DNA from: Bisporella sp. PMI_857
Lineage: Eukaryota; Ascomycota; Leotiomycetes; Helotiales; Helotiaceae
Direction of reading: 5' to 3'
Assembly (NCBI GenBank): GCA_021307315.1
Contig: JAJSPD010000076.1
Span: 62,001-126,000, forward strand
Length of the DNA stretch: 64,000 nt
Shown piece by piece: positions 1-11,336 of this stretch; positions within the stretch are counted from its first letter, which is position 1, and every line of letters begins with the position of its first letter. Under the pieces are notes generated by a model. It was not told where the DNA came from and made no database searches. It was given only the letters and a program-made list of their open reading frames with translations. Both the position numbers and the translations under genes were made by a program.

Positions 1-581
1 GGCCAAGGGTAAAGTAGGCGGCTCAAGAGACCTGTCCGCACGCATAGCAATGACATCTCCTACGGCGAAAGTTGGCCCATAAAGTGATGTCTCGATATTT
101 CGCTAGCGCTGCGGCTGGCTCTGGGTTGTAGCAGGCCGCGGGAGCCGGGCGGCCATCATGACGAACCGACACTTCCAGAAAGGGGACAAGATTTGCAGTG
201 CACGGAGCAGCAATGGCTGGTGGGGAGAGACAATGAATTTAAAAGGTAAGAGCGAGTAAGTGCTTTCAATATATCCATAAGTCTGCACAGGTAGATTTAC
301 GCTGTTGTTACAGTTGACTCATTGTCTCCTGAGTCATTCTAATGTAATGTACAATCAGATCTTGAGAAACAATGCAACGCATCTCATTTGTTGCATATAT
401 TCAAGCTTCATGGCATATGGTCTGACCAACATGGCGTTTAGACCGGACCGCGGTATGATAGTAAGTCATACAAACGCTCCAACTTGTGCTGATAGAATGG
501 CTCGACGATAAATACGAACTGCGGTCGCTTTGTGGCCTATAATTGCTAAATGTTTGCAGATATGTGTATCATGATTTAAGG
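1..581. other. left-edge non-coding sequence
   Basis: No reading frame here resembles a known protein. The stretch is the downstream flank of the minus-strand aldehyde dehydrogenase gene and perhaps the flank of a gene beyond the left edge. Confidence 0.5.
315..336. promoter_or_regulatory. pair of AP-1-type heptamers
   Basis: TGACTCA (315-321) and TGAGTCA (330-336) lie close together. This heptamer is the classical binding site of AP-1/Gcn4-class bZIP proteins. The pair is beyond the 3' end of the dehydrogenase gene, so it would more likely serve a gene off the left edge, or be chance. Confidence 0.25.
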
Positions 582-2123
582 CTACTTCTTCAGGTAAAGT
601 GTTTGTGGATTACAGAATGCCTTAAGGCCTTCCTTTCCCCACTCGGCACCGATACCACTTTGTTTATGGCCTCCGAAAGGGAATGAAGGAGAAACCTCAA
701 GATGGGTATTAACCCACACACTTCCAGCTTCAAGTTTGCGCGCGATTCGCGTAGCCTGTGTTAAGTCTGTGCTCCATACAGAGGCCCCAAGACCCATATT
801 TGTATGGTTTGCCAGATTTACAACCTCCTCTTCAGTGCTCCAAGGCATTATTGGAAGGATAGGTCCTGCAAAACATCAGAGGCCATTGGGAATGCGTTCT
901 AACGAAAGGACCGGGGAAAATGAGATGAGGAATCGGTACTTACCAAAAGGCTCCTCCTGGACAATTCGGGAGCTAGGTTCAGGGTTATCAATGATCGTAG
1001 GGTGGATGAAAAACCCCTGCGAGGGCTGTATGTCTCCCCCAATTGCCACTTTCTGACTCTGTTTTTGTATGTCGTCAAAAAAGCTGCAAACTCGGTCGTA
1101 CTGCATTTCATTCTGAATAGGACCCATGAATACACCTTGCTGAAATCCATCGCCAACTGTGAGCTTTTTGGTTGCCTCTATCATAGCATCTCTGAATTTA
1201 GCATATATAGAGGCGTGAATGTAAATGCGTTTTAACGCCAAACAAATCTGTCCAGAGTTGAGGAAAGCCAGAGTGACTATTTTGGAAGCAACTTCGGGAA
1301 TGTTGATGTCGCTGCAAATAATCGCCGGGTCTTTGCCTCCGAGCTCCAGAGTTATACGCTTGAGCGTTTTGCTCGCGCTCTCCATAACTTTTTTGCCGGT
1401 TGCAGTTGAGCCAGTGAAGCTAATCTTGTCAATATTCGCGTGGGAAGTCATCCACGGTCCAAGATTATCGTCGCCGCTTAAGGCCTGTACCACGCCAGGT
1501 GGGAAGAACTGCTGAGCAAGCTCGGCAATCTTCAACCCGCAGTACGGAGTGAAGGGAGATGGTTTGATGATGATTGTATTTCCTGTGACCAGCGCGGGGG
1601 CAATCTTGGCCACTGTAAGCTGAATTGGAAAGTTCCATGGGATGATCGCTGCTACCACTCCCAACGGTGTATATCTTGTAATAACCTGTCTATCATCTGT
1701 TTCTTCTGCAATCTCCTCGTCAAGCTGGATGCTATTGATGCCGCGGATCCAAACCGGCCCAGTTTCGGCTTCTCCCGTTGCAAAAATGAGTGGTTTTCCT
1801 TGCTCCGTGGTCAACAATTTTGCAAAGTCGTCTTGGTAAGTCTCGAGTGCGACAGCGAACTGCTCGAGCGCCGCTCTCCGCTCTGTCACGGGAACCTTGG
1901 ACCAAGTTGTGAAGGCTCGACGGGCGGCTTCAACGGCGGCATCAAGATCGTCCCGTGTCGCTACAGGTACTTCAGGAAGAGGCTCCTTGGTAGCAGGGTT
2001 GATCCCATGTCGGGTTATAGCCGTCTGCACCAGCTTTCCATCTACAACATTGGAAAATGTTGTGAAGTTAATCCTGCTCGAGCTTTGCGCAACTGCAATC
2101 GAGTTGGGTTCTAGTGAACCCAT
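582..2123 (-). CDS. NAD(P)-dependent aldehyde dehydrogenase
   Basis: Two exons, 2123-944 and 865-582, separated by a 78-nt intron (donor GTAAGT, acceptor TGCAG). They join to a 487-residue protein, the normal length for the family. It oxidises an aldehyde to the carboxylic acid in soluble form, as no signal peptide is visible. Family marks are PWNFP (Asn about 164), IIKPSP (Lys about 187), the FTGST nucleotide-binding turn (about 236-240), LELGGKDP with general-base Glu about 260, and NSGQIC with the nucleophile Cys about 294. The C-terminal FGGHKQSGIG motif is encoded by exon 2. The ATG start gives a complete N-terminus. The gene is divergent from the bZIP gene across about 750 nt, so the two may share control elements. 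The substrate cannot be read from sequence; fungal relatives act on aliphatic, betaine or phenylacetaldehyde-type substrates. Confidence 0.93.
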
Positions 2124-2873
2124 AGCAACCTATGGTAGTCCTCGGTCAGTACCAAAAGAAATGATTGGTAAGCTCCCTGTTGCTCAAGTTGCTGGGGTAG
2201 ATCCAGACTTAATACATCAATCCCAAATGAGCAGATGATGCTGTAGATGCCCCGCCGCTTCTTAAACTACCACGGGGCATCTACTGGCATTCCCTCTCTA
2301 CTTAATGGCATTGAGCATTATCCAAACAGCAAGCTAGCTTCAGTATTCCGTGCATCGACCTTGATCAGGGCTAGAGGAGGATGAAAGAGCAAGTCAGACT
2401 TTCATGAGTCAGCGAGCCGAGGCATTTCAGAGTTCGAGACATTGGAAACTTCTACCCAATTGTATCGAAATTGTATACGTCGAATCATCACCGTCGCTCA
2501 GCAATCACCAGGCCAGGCTCCACCCACTGATCCGGACGAAGACTCATTCGAGGGCACAGACGTATGTCCTGTTGGTCCCTATGCTCTCCTTATTATTTCT
2601 TATCTTCACCTTCCAGACCCCCGCTGCCCCGGAGCTACAGAGTCTGGGGAGAGTCTCTACATCCACTTAGTCATGGTCGGTCGAGGCGCTACCCCGCACA
2701 ACAGAAAACAAGTCCAATTTACCCCAGAAAATCTAGCCGCCGCCCAAAGCTGAAGCATGGTATCTTCCTACATGTGTTGTACCTGTCGTGCAAGCTTCCC
2801 TGACATCTCCAATTACAAATCTCGAAAACTTAGGTCTTTGTCGGTCGCGACAACAGCTTGTTCTTTCGTGACC
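2124..2873. promoter_or_regulatory. divergent promoter region of ALDH and bZIP genes
   Basis: This 750-nt non-coding interval lies between the two divergent starts. It carries one AP-1-type heptamer, TGAGTCA, at 2405-2411. A role in bZIP control of either gene is only inference. Confidence 0.4.
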
Positions 2874-4644
2874 ATGGCGCCGCCTACCGTCACTGCACCA
2901 GCCGGTTCGAAAGCACGAGGCAGCAGGAAGAGGGATGCAACGGATGATCATGCAAAGCGCAAACGTGAACTCGACCGGATCGCGCAGCGAAACTCCCGTG
3001 AACGCACGAAGAACCGTATCAGCTTTCTCGAGGACAAACTTCGCAGTCTAGAAGGAAGAGATCGAGACTGCTCCTTGTCAAGCTTGTTGGCGACCCAGGA
3101 GACACTTTTGAAAGAAAATTCAAGCTTAAAGGCAGCTATGATGAAAGTGCGATTTATCGCCGACTCAATCCTCAAGATGCCTGATAATAATGGTCATGGT
3201 AGGTGCGGCGGCCGTCATCTTCTTCGTCACCTCGACCACCACCCTTGCTTGCCCTTGGCTTGGCGCATGGCTTGACCTCGAACAACATCCCCTCTGTCAC
3301 AATTCACGTCTTTCTCATCTTCTATTCCCCTTTCGCGGCTGCGCTATTGACCACATCGTAGGGTGTCCCAATTGTAACGGTCAATCCGGCGGTTCGGACA
3401 ACGGAGAATCCTTCGAAACAGCGGTTGAGCAAAATCAGCAGCAACCCGCTTTCAATGCTACCAGTATAAATGCTGTCGAACCGCCGTCGGAGATATCGGC
3501 GGCGTTAGAGTTTGACCCCTTCCGAAACGTGCAGCTTGATGACTTGCAATCTATACCTGCGATCCAATTCTTCGATGCGGCTCCTCCCGACCCTATCGCT
3601 GGCGAGAGCGAATCTTTCAATCATAACTCTCTCGTACTTGGCGATGGCAACGATCAAGCAGAGCTGTTTTTAGGAACAGAACTATACTCAACACCTGGGA
3701 CTCAAAACCTCAACCCTTTCTCCCTATTCTGTCCGATTAGTCCGTCCGTATCTCCAGTCAGAAGCACAACTAGCTCAATTGTTCCCCATGAATTGAAGTG
3801 GCATTTCACTAATGGAACATTTATGCAAGGGCTAGAGATGACAAGGGCGAATCAAAGAGCTAGACTGGCTCCTTTAGAGTCACGGGTGCCTATCCAGGGA
3901 ATCTTATTCGGGTGGCATACGGTTGACCCGTCGACAAGGGACAACCCAGCCTGGATAGCCCTTAAAGAGATCGACGAGAAGGTATTTGGAACTTGGAAAA
4001 GAAAGCCACAGAAGATTGCATTAATGTTCGTGTGCTCCCTGATCATGGCGGTAAGATATCAATCTAGCTACTCTCTAGTATCATCCTGCTAACAGGACTA
4101 AGTATAGAGCAGATCCTACTCCCGAAAATTTAACGAAAATTCCCGCATGGTTTCGACCAAGGCAAGTCTGATGCACCGCACTACATGAGAAGTTCTGTTA
4201 ATGCTTCACAGACCATTACAAGAGCGGTTCCAGCATCCTCTTGTCATAGATTTTTTGATATGGTAATCTTGCTTTCTTACATTCACGAACAAGTCCTTAC
4301 TGATGCCAACCTGCAGGCCGGGTCTTCGGGAGTTTCTTGTATTCAACCACAAAGAATATACGCGGACTGGCGAGTTCTCGCAACATTTTGTTGATAATTT
4401 CCACTTCAACTGGCCCCTCGCAGAGGAGCTAATATATGAATATGATCCTTGCTCAGGATTTCTGGGGGTCTCGGAGGTGTTCAAAGAGTATGTTTTTGAT
4501 TTGAACAACTGGACAATGGAGAAGGGGTTCTTCGATCGCTACCAGGAGCTGGCCTCCGAAATTCCTTGCTGGCCAACGAATGAAATTCAAGCAGAACATA
4601 GTATCTTTGAGATAGAGCAGAACCCGTCAATAATTTTGGCGTGA
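2874..4644 (+). CDS. bZIP transcription factor with DUF3425 domain
   Basis: Five exons can be joined in frame: 2874-3198, 3362-4050, 4103-4161, 4212-4262 and 4317-4644, giving 483 residues. The start is the ATG at 2874 (context ACCATGG), giving MAPPTVTAPAG. A basic region with RIAQRNSRERTKNRI (about 35-49) is followed by a short leucine-containing helix (about 52-90), the fungal bZIP layout for DNA binding and dimerisation. After intron 1 comes GCPNCNG, then an acidic Ser/Pro/Gln-rich stretch. The C-terminal third is the DUF3425 region: PTPENLTKIPAWFRPR, FQHPLVIDFLIWPGLR and FHFNWPL. The third intron (4162-4211) has a GC donor (AG/GCAAGT) and an AG acceptor; the GC-AG choice restores the conserved RPRPLQ reading. 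The gene is probably a nuclear regulator with unknown targets. The exon calls depend on family resemblance, as there is no transcript evidence. Confidence 0.85.
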
Positions 4645-5135
4645 ACGACCTCTAGAATGGTCGGTGTCTTGGGGATTGTTTTCCTACATAATTGTAATCA
4701 AATAATGCAGTACAGCCTACATTTAGCAATAGCTTCCTATGAAATAAGTATGATTCTTGCGGACTGCGATGATACAGGTAGTTCGATATCGGAATCTCGA
4801 CATGAGCAATTACCATTTCCGTCTTTGGACCTGAGCCGATGCTGCTTTAGCCTGAGCTGTAAGTGAGCAAGCCTGAGCCAGGTTGAGCAAGTGAGTCCAA
4901 GGACGTGCCCTGTTTGGACTCCTCGGCTACGACTACCGCTGGCTAGAATTAGAAGAAAAATGACAGGGGGCTGTTTGGACAGCCTCGGTTTATTTTTAGA
5001 ACCATCCACAACGTTCAGTACTGAGGTCATATTATTCCTCTTCACACCAAGTCCTTTCTATTTCTATTTCATTATTCATCGGTCCTTGCTCCGTTTTGCA
5101 GGCTGATTTATCGCCCAGCGAGACCTGAGACAGCA
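4645..5135. other. intergenic region, bZIP 3' / HET 5'
   Basis: Non-coding. It has a short direct repeat (CTGTTTGGAC near 4910 and 4972) and a pyrimidine-rich tract near 5035-5080 before the HET start. No other structure was recognised. Confidence 0.5.
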
Positions 5136-7058
5136 ATGTCCGACACCGGCGCTTATACTTACGAACCCATCAATCCTAAAAATGAGAGTGGATTATGGAT
5201 TCGTGTGCTTATCATCGAGCCTGGTTATTGGGATGCACCAATCTCATGCATACTCAGACCATTTGAAGTCAGAGAATCTCAGCCGGATGATAGGATCTCG
5301 AGCTCAGAGTCTGTCTTTCTGCAGGGAGACCTGAAAGCATGCAAGATCACAGGGTATGCTGCTCTCTCATACACATGGGGAGACCCTACAGTGACGAAAG
5401 GAATCCTCGTTAACGGGAAACCATTACAAGTTACGGCAAACCTTGAATCAGCTTTGAGGCATCTCAGGAGGGCGGATAATGCTTTCGTATTATGGGTCGA
5501 TGCAGTTTGCATCAATCAGAAAGATGATGTGGAGGAGAAAAACTCACAGATAATGCACATGGGTGCAATCTATCGGTCGGCAATAATGGTCATGTTGTGG
5601 CTTGGGGACGGAGATGCACTGAGCGATATGGCCTTCGATGTATACAGACACCAGGCAAGCATGTTGCAGCGATCAAGAGACATAAATATACCAATTCCGC
5701 CCGAAATTCTCAGCCCAATCAAAGATGCTCTGAAGCATCCGCAGGTCATGAGAGCGCTATTTGAGACGTTTGACCGCCCCTGGTTTCATCGTCTTTGGAC
5801 GGTCCAGGAGATGGTACTTGCAAGGGAATTTATCTTTATATGTGGAACGAAGACCCTTACGGAGGCGGAGGTGGACCTTTGTGTGGGAGAGGAAAGCCGG
5901 TCTTTGGGCTTACCACCGATTCTAAATTGGCATCGTTATAAAACATGGAAAAGCTTAAACGAGAGTGGCTGGGGCAGACTAAGTGTCGCTCTGCAGCTCT
6001 ATGGAGGAAGGTTGTGTCAAGATCCTCGCGATAAAATATATGGTCTCCTGGCTATATCCAACCTGATATTCCGCAATCAGATTGTTGTAGACTACCGTTA
6101 CAGCATTGGCCAAGTCTATCAAATGGCAGCCACGACCTTTATCCTCGAGGAGGGGGATTTGGGGTCGACCTTTTGGGGCCCAAGATTTTACACATCCGAA
6201 CTTGCATCAGAAGATAAGGAAAAGAGATTTCTTCCCAGTTGGGTCCCTGATTTTTCCAGATATGCTTCCGACCTCGAGTTCGAAGTTTTGAATGGCAGTA
6301 ATTATGGAATTGACCTTGATCGGTACTTCGGAAGCTCCGGCGGGGGACTAGCCGAAGATGCAATTTACAATACATTCCACAAGGGCAATCAATCTGTCCT
6401 GGATTTGACCGGCGTGGTTTTTAGTCAAGTATTGACGCTCGGATCCAGGATTGACATGGGAAGCGAAAACTGGCAGCAGATAGTGCGGCAATGGGAGCCT
6501 CGGAATCTGCTTGACTCTCCAAATCACCGAGGAAAGGGTTCGTTCGATGTTTATTGGAGGACGCTACTGTCAGACTGCTCTTACGAGGGACAGAACAGGA
6601 GACTCAGTGAGGCGGATATTGATGTGCTCAGGCCGTCGTTTCTTGCGTGGCGCAGCTTCTCGATTGAGGATGACCTTCTAGATAAGGGGAGGAAACCAAG
6701 GGGAGGCGTCCATGACGCCGTCCCAGACTCTGATGCGACCCCTTTTCGCAATACCTTTGCGACTCAGCTCGAAAAACGCATAGTGGGAAGAGTTTTCTCC
6801 CAATTGAAGAATGGTTGTTTTGCAATGGTGCCTGAAAACTCCGCCGAGGGTGACTGTATTGCCATGGTCCATGGCTCGCGACTTCCTATCGTTATCCGTC
6901 AAGTGAATCAAGAACTGATAGCGAAAATTCAGGCTATGAGTGGGGAAATTGGGTGGCAGTTGATCGGGACCGCCTATGTTCATGGAATTATGGATGGGGA
7001 GCTGTGGGAAGATGTCGAGAAAGGAATCCGCGTGGAAGAAACTATGTGTATTGTGTGA
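5136..7058 (+). CDS. HET-domain (heterokaryon incompatibility) protein 1
   Basis: This is an intronless 640-residue ORF from an ATG. The N-terminal half is a HET domain with motifs in order: AALSYTWGDP (about 75-84), LWVDAVCINQ (about 119-128), IYRSAIMVMLWLGD (about 145-158) and PWFHRLWTVQE (about 215-225). HET proteins act inside the cell in non-self recognition; in known cases activation after fusion of unlike hyphae leads to growth arrest or cell death. The C-terminal half has no domain I recognise apart from the GTAYVHGIMDGE motif near the end that many HET proteins share. It is the last intact gene before the transposon island. Most genomic HET genes have no proven allorecognition role, so the biological role is uncertain. 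The family call is firm. Confidence 0.92.
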   Translation: MSDTGAYTYEPINPKNESGLWIRVLIIEPGYWDAPISCILRPFEVRESQPDDRISSSESVFLQGDLKACKITGYAALSYTWGDPTVTKGILVNGKPLQVTANLESALRHLRRADNAFVLWVDAVCINQKDDVEEKNSQIMHMGAIYRSAIMVMLWLGDGDALSDMAFDVYRHQASMLQRSRDINIPIPPEILSPIKDALKHPQVMRALFETFDRPWFHRLWTVQEMVLAREFIFICGTKTLTEAEVDLCVGEESRSLGLPPILNWHRYKTWKSLNESGWGRLSVALQLYGGRLCQDPRDKIYGLLAISNLIFRNQIVVDYRYSIGQVYQMAATTFILEEGDLGSTFWGPRFYTSELASEDKEKRFLPSWVPDFSRYASDLEFEVLNGSNYGIDLDRYFGSSGGGLAEDAIYNTFHKGNQSVLDLTGVVFSQVLTLGSRIDMGSENWQQIVRQWEPRNLLDSPNHRGKGSFDVYWRTLLSDCSYEGQNRRLSEADIDVLRPSFLAWRSFSIEDDLLDKGRKPRGGVHDAVPDSDATPFRNTFATQLEKRIVGRVFSQLKNGCFAMVPENSAEGDCIAMVHGSRLPIVIRQVNQELIAKIQAMSGEIGWQLIGTAYVHGIMDGELWEDVEKGIRVEETMCIV

Positions 7059-7725
7059 GGAAGGTCATTTCCGCTACTCACTATGAAACGGGATTCATAT
7101 TGTCACTGCGCCGCCAAGTTCTCAATATTTGATCACCAAATTGGATTGCTTCGAATTCTGCTCTGGCTTGTTTGTTAGCGGTCGTTTGCGGTGATGTGTA
7201 AGTCGTGTGGTGTTCCTCCATGCAAGGCATTGAAAGGCCTGCGTATTATGTAGAACACTACGAGGCTTCGAGTCCAGTGCCATTAAGCAGAAGGTTAAAG
7301 TCTGGCTTACTGCGGTGCGATATAGTAAGATGTCGACTTTGCTTTGTACTTCGGCTTCGATGTTAGGTTTTGCGAGGTGATAATAAAGCGTATGTAGCTT
7401 ATCTTTAGCTAAAGGAAAATGTCAAAAAATATGACGAATGCAGAAAGAGAATACGTAATAAAATAAGGGACGCCTTTATTCCTTGCATACATTCGGTGTT
7501 TAGTAATCACTGAGTATAGGAATCAAAGAAATGGAAATATCTATATAAACAAGGAAAGATACTACCTTAATTCTATATCGAGAAAAGAAAACAATCAATC
7601 AACCTCTTCAATTATATGATATTCAAATCTTCACGGAAAACATCGGCTTCTCTTGTAAATTGACTTACGTAGTGAGCCAACGTAGGTCATATGTATTGTG
7701 CTTTAGTCTTAGAAGAATATTGCTC

Positions 7726-7930
7726 GGAGAAAATTCCTTTGAGAAAAATTCTCAAAGAAATTTCCGAAGCGATTTCTCCTAAAATTCTAAGGCACTTACG
7801 AGAATTCTCTTACAATGTCTACGGTCTTAAGATTATTCTCTTAAGATCTTTAGGGTCGTAAGAGAACTCTCTTAAAAGGATTATCCTAGGAGGATTCTCT
7901 TATGGTATCTACGGTCCTAAGCAGTGTGAC
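7726..7930. repeat. palindrome-rich segment
   Basis: Repeated GAGAATTCTCTTA, TCTTAAGA and 'TCTACGGTC(C/T)TAAG' motifs recur in direct and inverted order, so the segment could fold on itself. It may be the remnant of a small inverted-repeat element. No TSD was identified. Confidence 0.4.
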
Positions 7931-8137
7931 CAAAAAATAATCAACAAATTGATTACAAATCAAATATTCAACGTTGATTAATTTGATTTTGATTAGGGTG
8001 AAGGTTGATTTTGATTTTGATTTGAAATCTTGAATATTTTAACTATTCTGATTACTCACGTGATTATTATTATAATAAAAAAAAGAATATTAAAGAATAT
8101 TAAATTAAATAAAAATTATACGGCACACATAGCCCAT

Positions 8138-8256
8138 TGTCAGGTTCCGTACTGGTATATGTAGTAGGATAAGCTTTCTGACATGCGACGTCGGATATTG
8201 TACCTTTTTGGCCCGCTTAGTGCTGTGGTAAAGCTTATCAACCCTGGCATCTGACA
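8138..8256. repeat. LTR-like fragment
   Basis: The 119-bp segment starts TGTCAGGTTCC. Its right end read in reverse starts TGTCAGATGCCAGGG, close to the chromovirus LTR end TGTCAGGTGCCAGG. It contains an inverted GATAAGCTTT/AAAGCTTATC pair. Flanks do not form a TSD, so it is probably truncated or rearranged. Confidence 0.35.
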
Positions 8257-8568
8257 TCGCGTCGGCTTTATTTTGTGTTTTGTTACTTAAAGCGTTTTTT
8301 TGTTTAATTTTTTAAATTTTAAGTATTGTTCGAAAGTTTAAACAAAAATTTGTAAAATGCTTTTTTTCACTGTATTTAAAACAAGTGTTTTAAAAAAAAT
8401 CCGAAGTTAAACTACGAACCGAACTAGAAATACTGTTACGGCTTATAGCTAAACTTAAAATAGCACGTTAAAGTGCTAGCGAAAAAGCTTAGTAAGTTTT
8501 CGAAGCCGAAAAAGTCTTTAACGTTTAAAAGCCGAAACAGCATTTAGCTTAGTTTAACGAACTAGTAC

Positions 8569-8930
8569 TGTAACAGTCAGCCGAAGGGTTTTCAGCTGTA
8601 GGACTTTCAGGGCTGCAAGCGGCACGCTCCGCCCATGGCCAGCCACGGGCTTACAGCTACAGCAGCCACAGGCTTCCAGCTACAGCAGCTCCAGCAGCCA
8701 CAGGCTCACAGCTACAACAGCTACAGCAGCCACAGGCTCACAGCTACAGCACAGTGAAAGATATAAGGAACAGCTAGAGCTTTCTGAACAAGGCAAACTT
8801 GAGTTTTTCTTTCCATGTTAGACTTACAAGCATACTTCTAATATCAATTCATTACTATTGCAACGACATCGCTAGTCACATATTTTATCTGTTATATTGC
8901 AATCCCTCCTGCTGCCCTCTATTTGTTACA
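8569..8930 (+). mobile_element. solo LTR, family 1 (362 bp) with internal tandem repeats
   Basis: It begins TGTAACAGTC and ends TTTGTTACA, and is flanked on both sides by the exact 5-bp TSD AGTAC. It contains degenerate CAGCTACAGCAGCCACAGGC repeats (about 8640-8750). A second, longer copy in opposite orientation lies at 19187-19612. Confidence 0.85.
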
Positions 8931-9157
8931 AGTACAAATAGAAATTGTCGATAAAATTTTTGCAAATTAATACTTAACTGTTAATATTCGTGTACTAGTG
9001 CTTAAAGTGCTAGTAGTATGTAACTAAAAGCTTGTTGTAAAATTCTTTATTTAGTTTTTTTTTACAAGTGGCTTTTTTAAGTCGAAAAAAAGACTCGTTT
9101 TACTGCAATTAAACGAGCAAACTCGGTATAAAAATTATTAAAATTTTGTGCAGCTTG

Positions 9158-9411
9158 TGTCACGACCCTGACTTCTTAGACGGAGCTCAGCACCGGACAC
9201 CCCAGAGCTCGGACGGAGCTCAGCACCGGACATCCTAAAGCTCGCTTATACTGGCCTCCGGCCAGCTTCCTGTATATAGAGCGCTGCTTTCCTTCCCTTC
9301 TTCTGTCTGTAGCTTGTTCTCTTAGTTATAGCAATTGATAGTTGTTCACACCTTTAAGTCCTTCCACCTGGATCTACGGATCGAGATCCCTGTTCAGCTT
9401 GAGTTGTTACA
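9158..9411 (+). mobile_element. solo LTR, family 2a (254 bp)
   Basis: TGTCACGACC at the start and GAGTTGTTACA at the end. The flanks are GCTTG on the left and GTTTG on the right, a TSD differing by one C-to-T change as RIP would make. It has the same length as the copy at 62974-63227, which is in opposite orientation. Confidence 0.8.
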
Positions 9412-9826
9412 GTTTGTTGTTTTAAAGCGTAAAACTAGTTTTCGGCTTTTTCGGCTTTAAAATGGTTCCGAAAAACTGTGTTTAAGTAAACTAGCATTTC
9501 GTTGACAAAAAGCTAAAGTTTTAAGCTATTTTCGTTATACCGAAACGTTAAATAACGTTGTGCTTTATTTGTAGTACAGCCGAACACGTAATCGATTCGC
9601 TTTTGTTTAGTAAGCTACTAGTCCGCATTTGCTTTAAGCTTTTTTCGTAATAAAGATTTTTAAGCAATATACGTAAACGAAGTGCTGTCGTTTAAAAAAT
9701 CTGAGTTTCGGTATTTCGGAAAAAGCTTTTTTGAGTATAGCCGAAACTTGTGCCGTTTATTAAGTTTAGACTTATAGTTGCTATTAAAAAATAAGCTGTT
9801 TAATAGTAACGCGTTTAAGTTATTTT

Positions 9827-10018
9827 TGTCACGATCACGATCCTATGAGCCTGTTGGGGCGTAATGTAGGTGCTTCAATACGAGAATACTAAACTAAGGA
9901 GGAAAGGTGTAGCTGTTGCTGTGGCATCCCTAACATAAAGACCATGACCACGTGACCACAATAGGCGAGCTGGTAAGCGAACCAATGGGCGTCTGGTGCG
10001 ATATTGAGGACCGTGACA
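9827..10018. mobile_element. solo LTR, family 3 (192 bp)
   Basis: It begins TGTCACGATCACG, ends ACCGTGACA and is flanked by the exact TSD ATTTT. No second copy was seen in the window. Confidence 0.75.
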
Positions 10019-10638
10019 ATTTTTTCCGTTTCGAAGTAACCGAAAAGTTGAAAGTTTTTTTACTAAAAAAAACTAAGTTGCTTAGTTTTGTAGCTATTAA
10101 CTGTTTTAGCAACACACAAAACTAGCTGTTTAAAAGTTGAATAAAAGTTTTTAAAATATTAGCTACTTGCTGATTTAATTGATTGCGTATGTTTTTTTTA
10201 GGTTTTTTGCTAACTGACGAACGACTCGTTTTTTCAAAAGCAGCAGTTAACGACTGTGTTTGACTCGTTGTTTCAAAAGTAGTACAGTCGTTTAATTAAA
10301 CCAAAAAAGTACTTTTTGTCGAAAAAAGTTTAAAAAGCGTTTTTTGTCTTTTTTCGACGAGCTTCTTTTTTGTAGTTGTTATAAGCATATTGTCGTAAAG
10401 TTGAATTTAAAAGTAAAAAGAAATAGTAGTAGTAGTTCAACTCGACTAATTAAAAAAAGCAGGCTTAACTAGTATATACTGAAAGCTGAAGTTAGTATAT
10501 ACAAGCTTTGACTTTGGCTTATATCTTTACAGACTTCGTCTGTAGCGTCGTGGAATAGTCGTTACGGTTCTGATTTAATACAAAAGAAAAGGATATTGTT
10601 AAGCTCCGTTTTCGGAAAGTTTGTTGAGCTTGTTTTAA

Positions 10639-10926
10639 TGTAACAACTTAAGCTGAACAGGGATTTCGATCCGTAAATCTAAGTAGAAAAACTCAAAGGT
10701 GTGAACAACTATTAATTGTTATAACTAAAAAAACAAGCTACAGGCAGAAAAAGGAAAAAAGAGTAGTGCTTTATATACAGGACACTGGCCAGGGGCCAGT
10801 GTAAGCGAGCCCTGTAGGGTCAGTCGCCAAGCCCTGGGATGCCGAGCCCCGTAGCAACAGGGGCCAAGCTCTACCGAGCTTTGCGGTGTCTGGCGCCAAG
10901 CTCGAGATAGGGCCAGGGCCGTGACA
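10639..10926 (-). mobile_element. LTR, family 2b (288 bp)
   Basis: It begins TGTAACAACTTAAGCTGAAC and ends GGCCGTGACA, a longer relative of family 2a. The copy at 14810-15333 has the same 288-bp length once its nested insert is removed. Flanks (TTTAA/AAGAG) do not match, so one side has been rearranged. Confidence 0.75.
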
Positions 10927-11336
10927 AAGAGAGGTTTGGAGGAGGAGTTGTTTATATATTATACGGGATTGCCAAATTATTATTACAAAGCAATAGGTAG
11001 ATTATTCAGCCTGGAACATTTTGGCAGTTTCGCGTGTCTCCTAAACCTGTCACTCAGCGGGTCTACAAGTAGTTATTTTCTAGATGGTACGTACGCTGTA
11101 CGAGGCTTCTGTAGCTATTAGCTTATTCTCGAACCCCTTCTTTTAGCAAAGTTTTGATCAAAATATTCTGTGCAGCATTCACGTGCGGCGCCATGGCCGC
11201 ACCTCCGGTCCCTGGCGCTGCTCTGTGGTTGGCAACGGTACCTTGCAGAGCATGGGTGCACAGCCACAAGTATCAGGGGCTGTCTTCGTCCTCCGAAGGA
11301 AGTACTATAGGTCGTCATTCTGAAGATCAACGCTTA
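10927..11336. other. non-coding, between LTR and transposase remnant
   Basis: I see only short shadow ORFs and no recognisable element. Confidence 0.4.

Larger units (their letters stand above)
7059..10926. other. AT-rich, RIP-like repeat matrix with embedded LTRs
   Basis: Downstream of the HET stop the composition drops to AT-rich runs with no real ORF, and this continues to about 10.9 kb. Relatively GC-rich LTR blocks (listed separately) sit in it like islands. No gene was seen between them. Confidence 0.7.
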
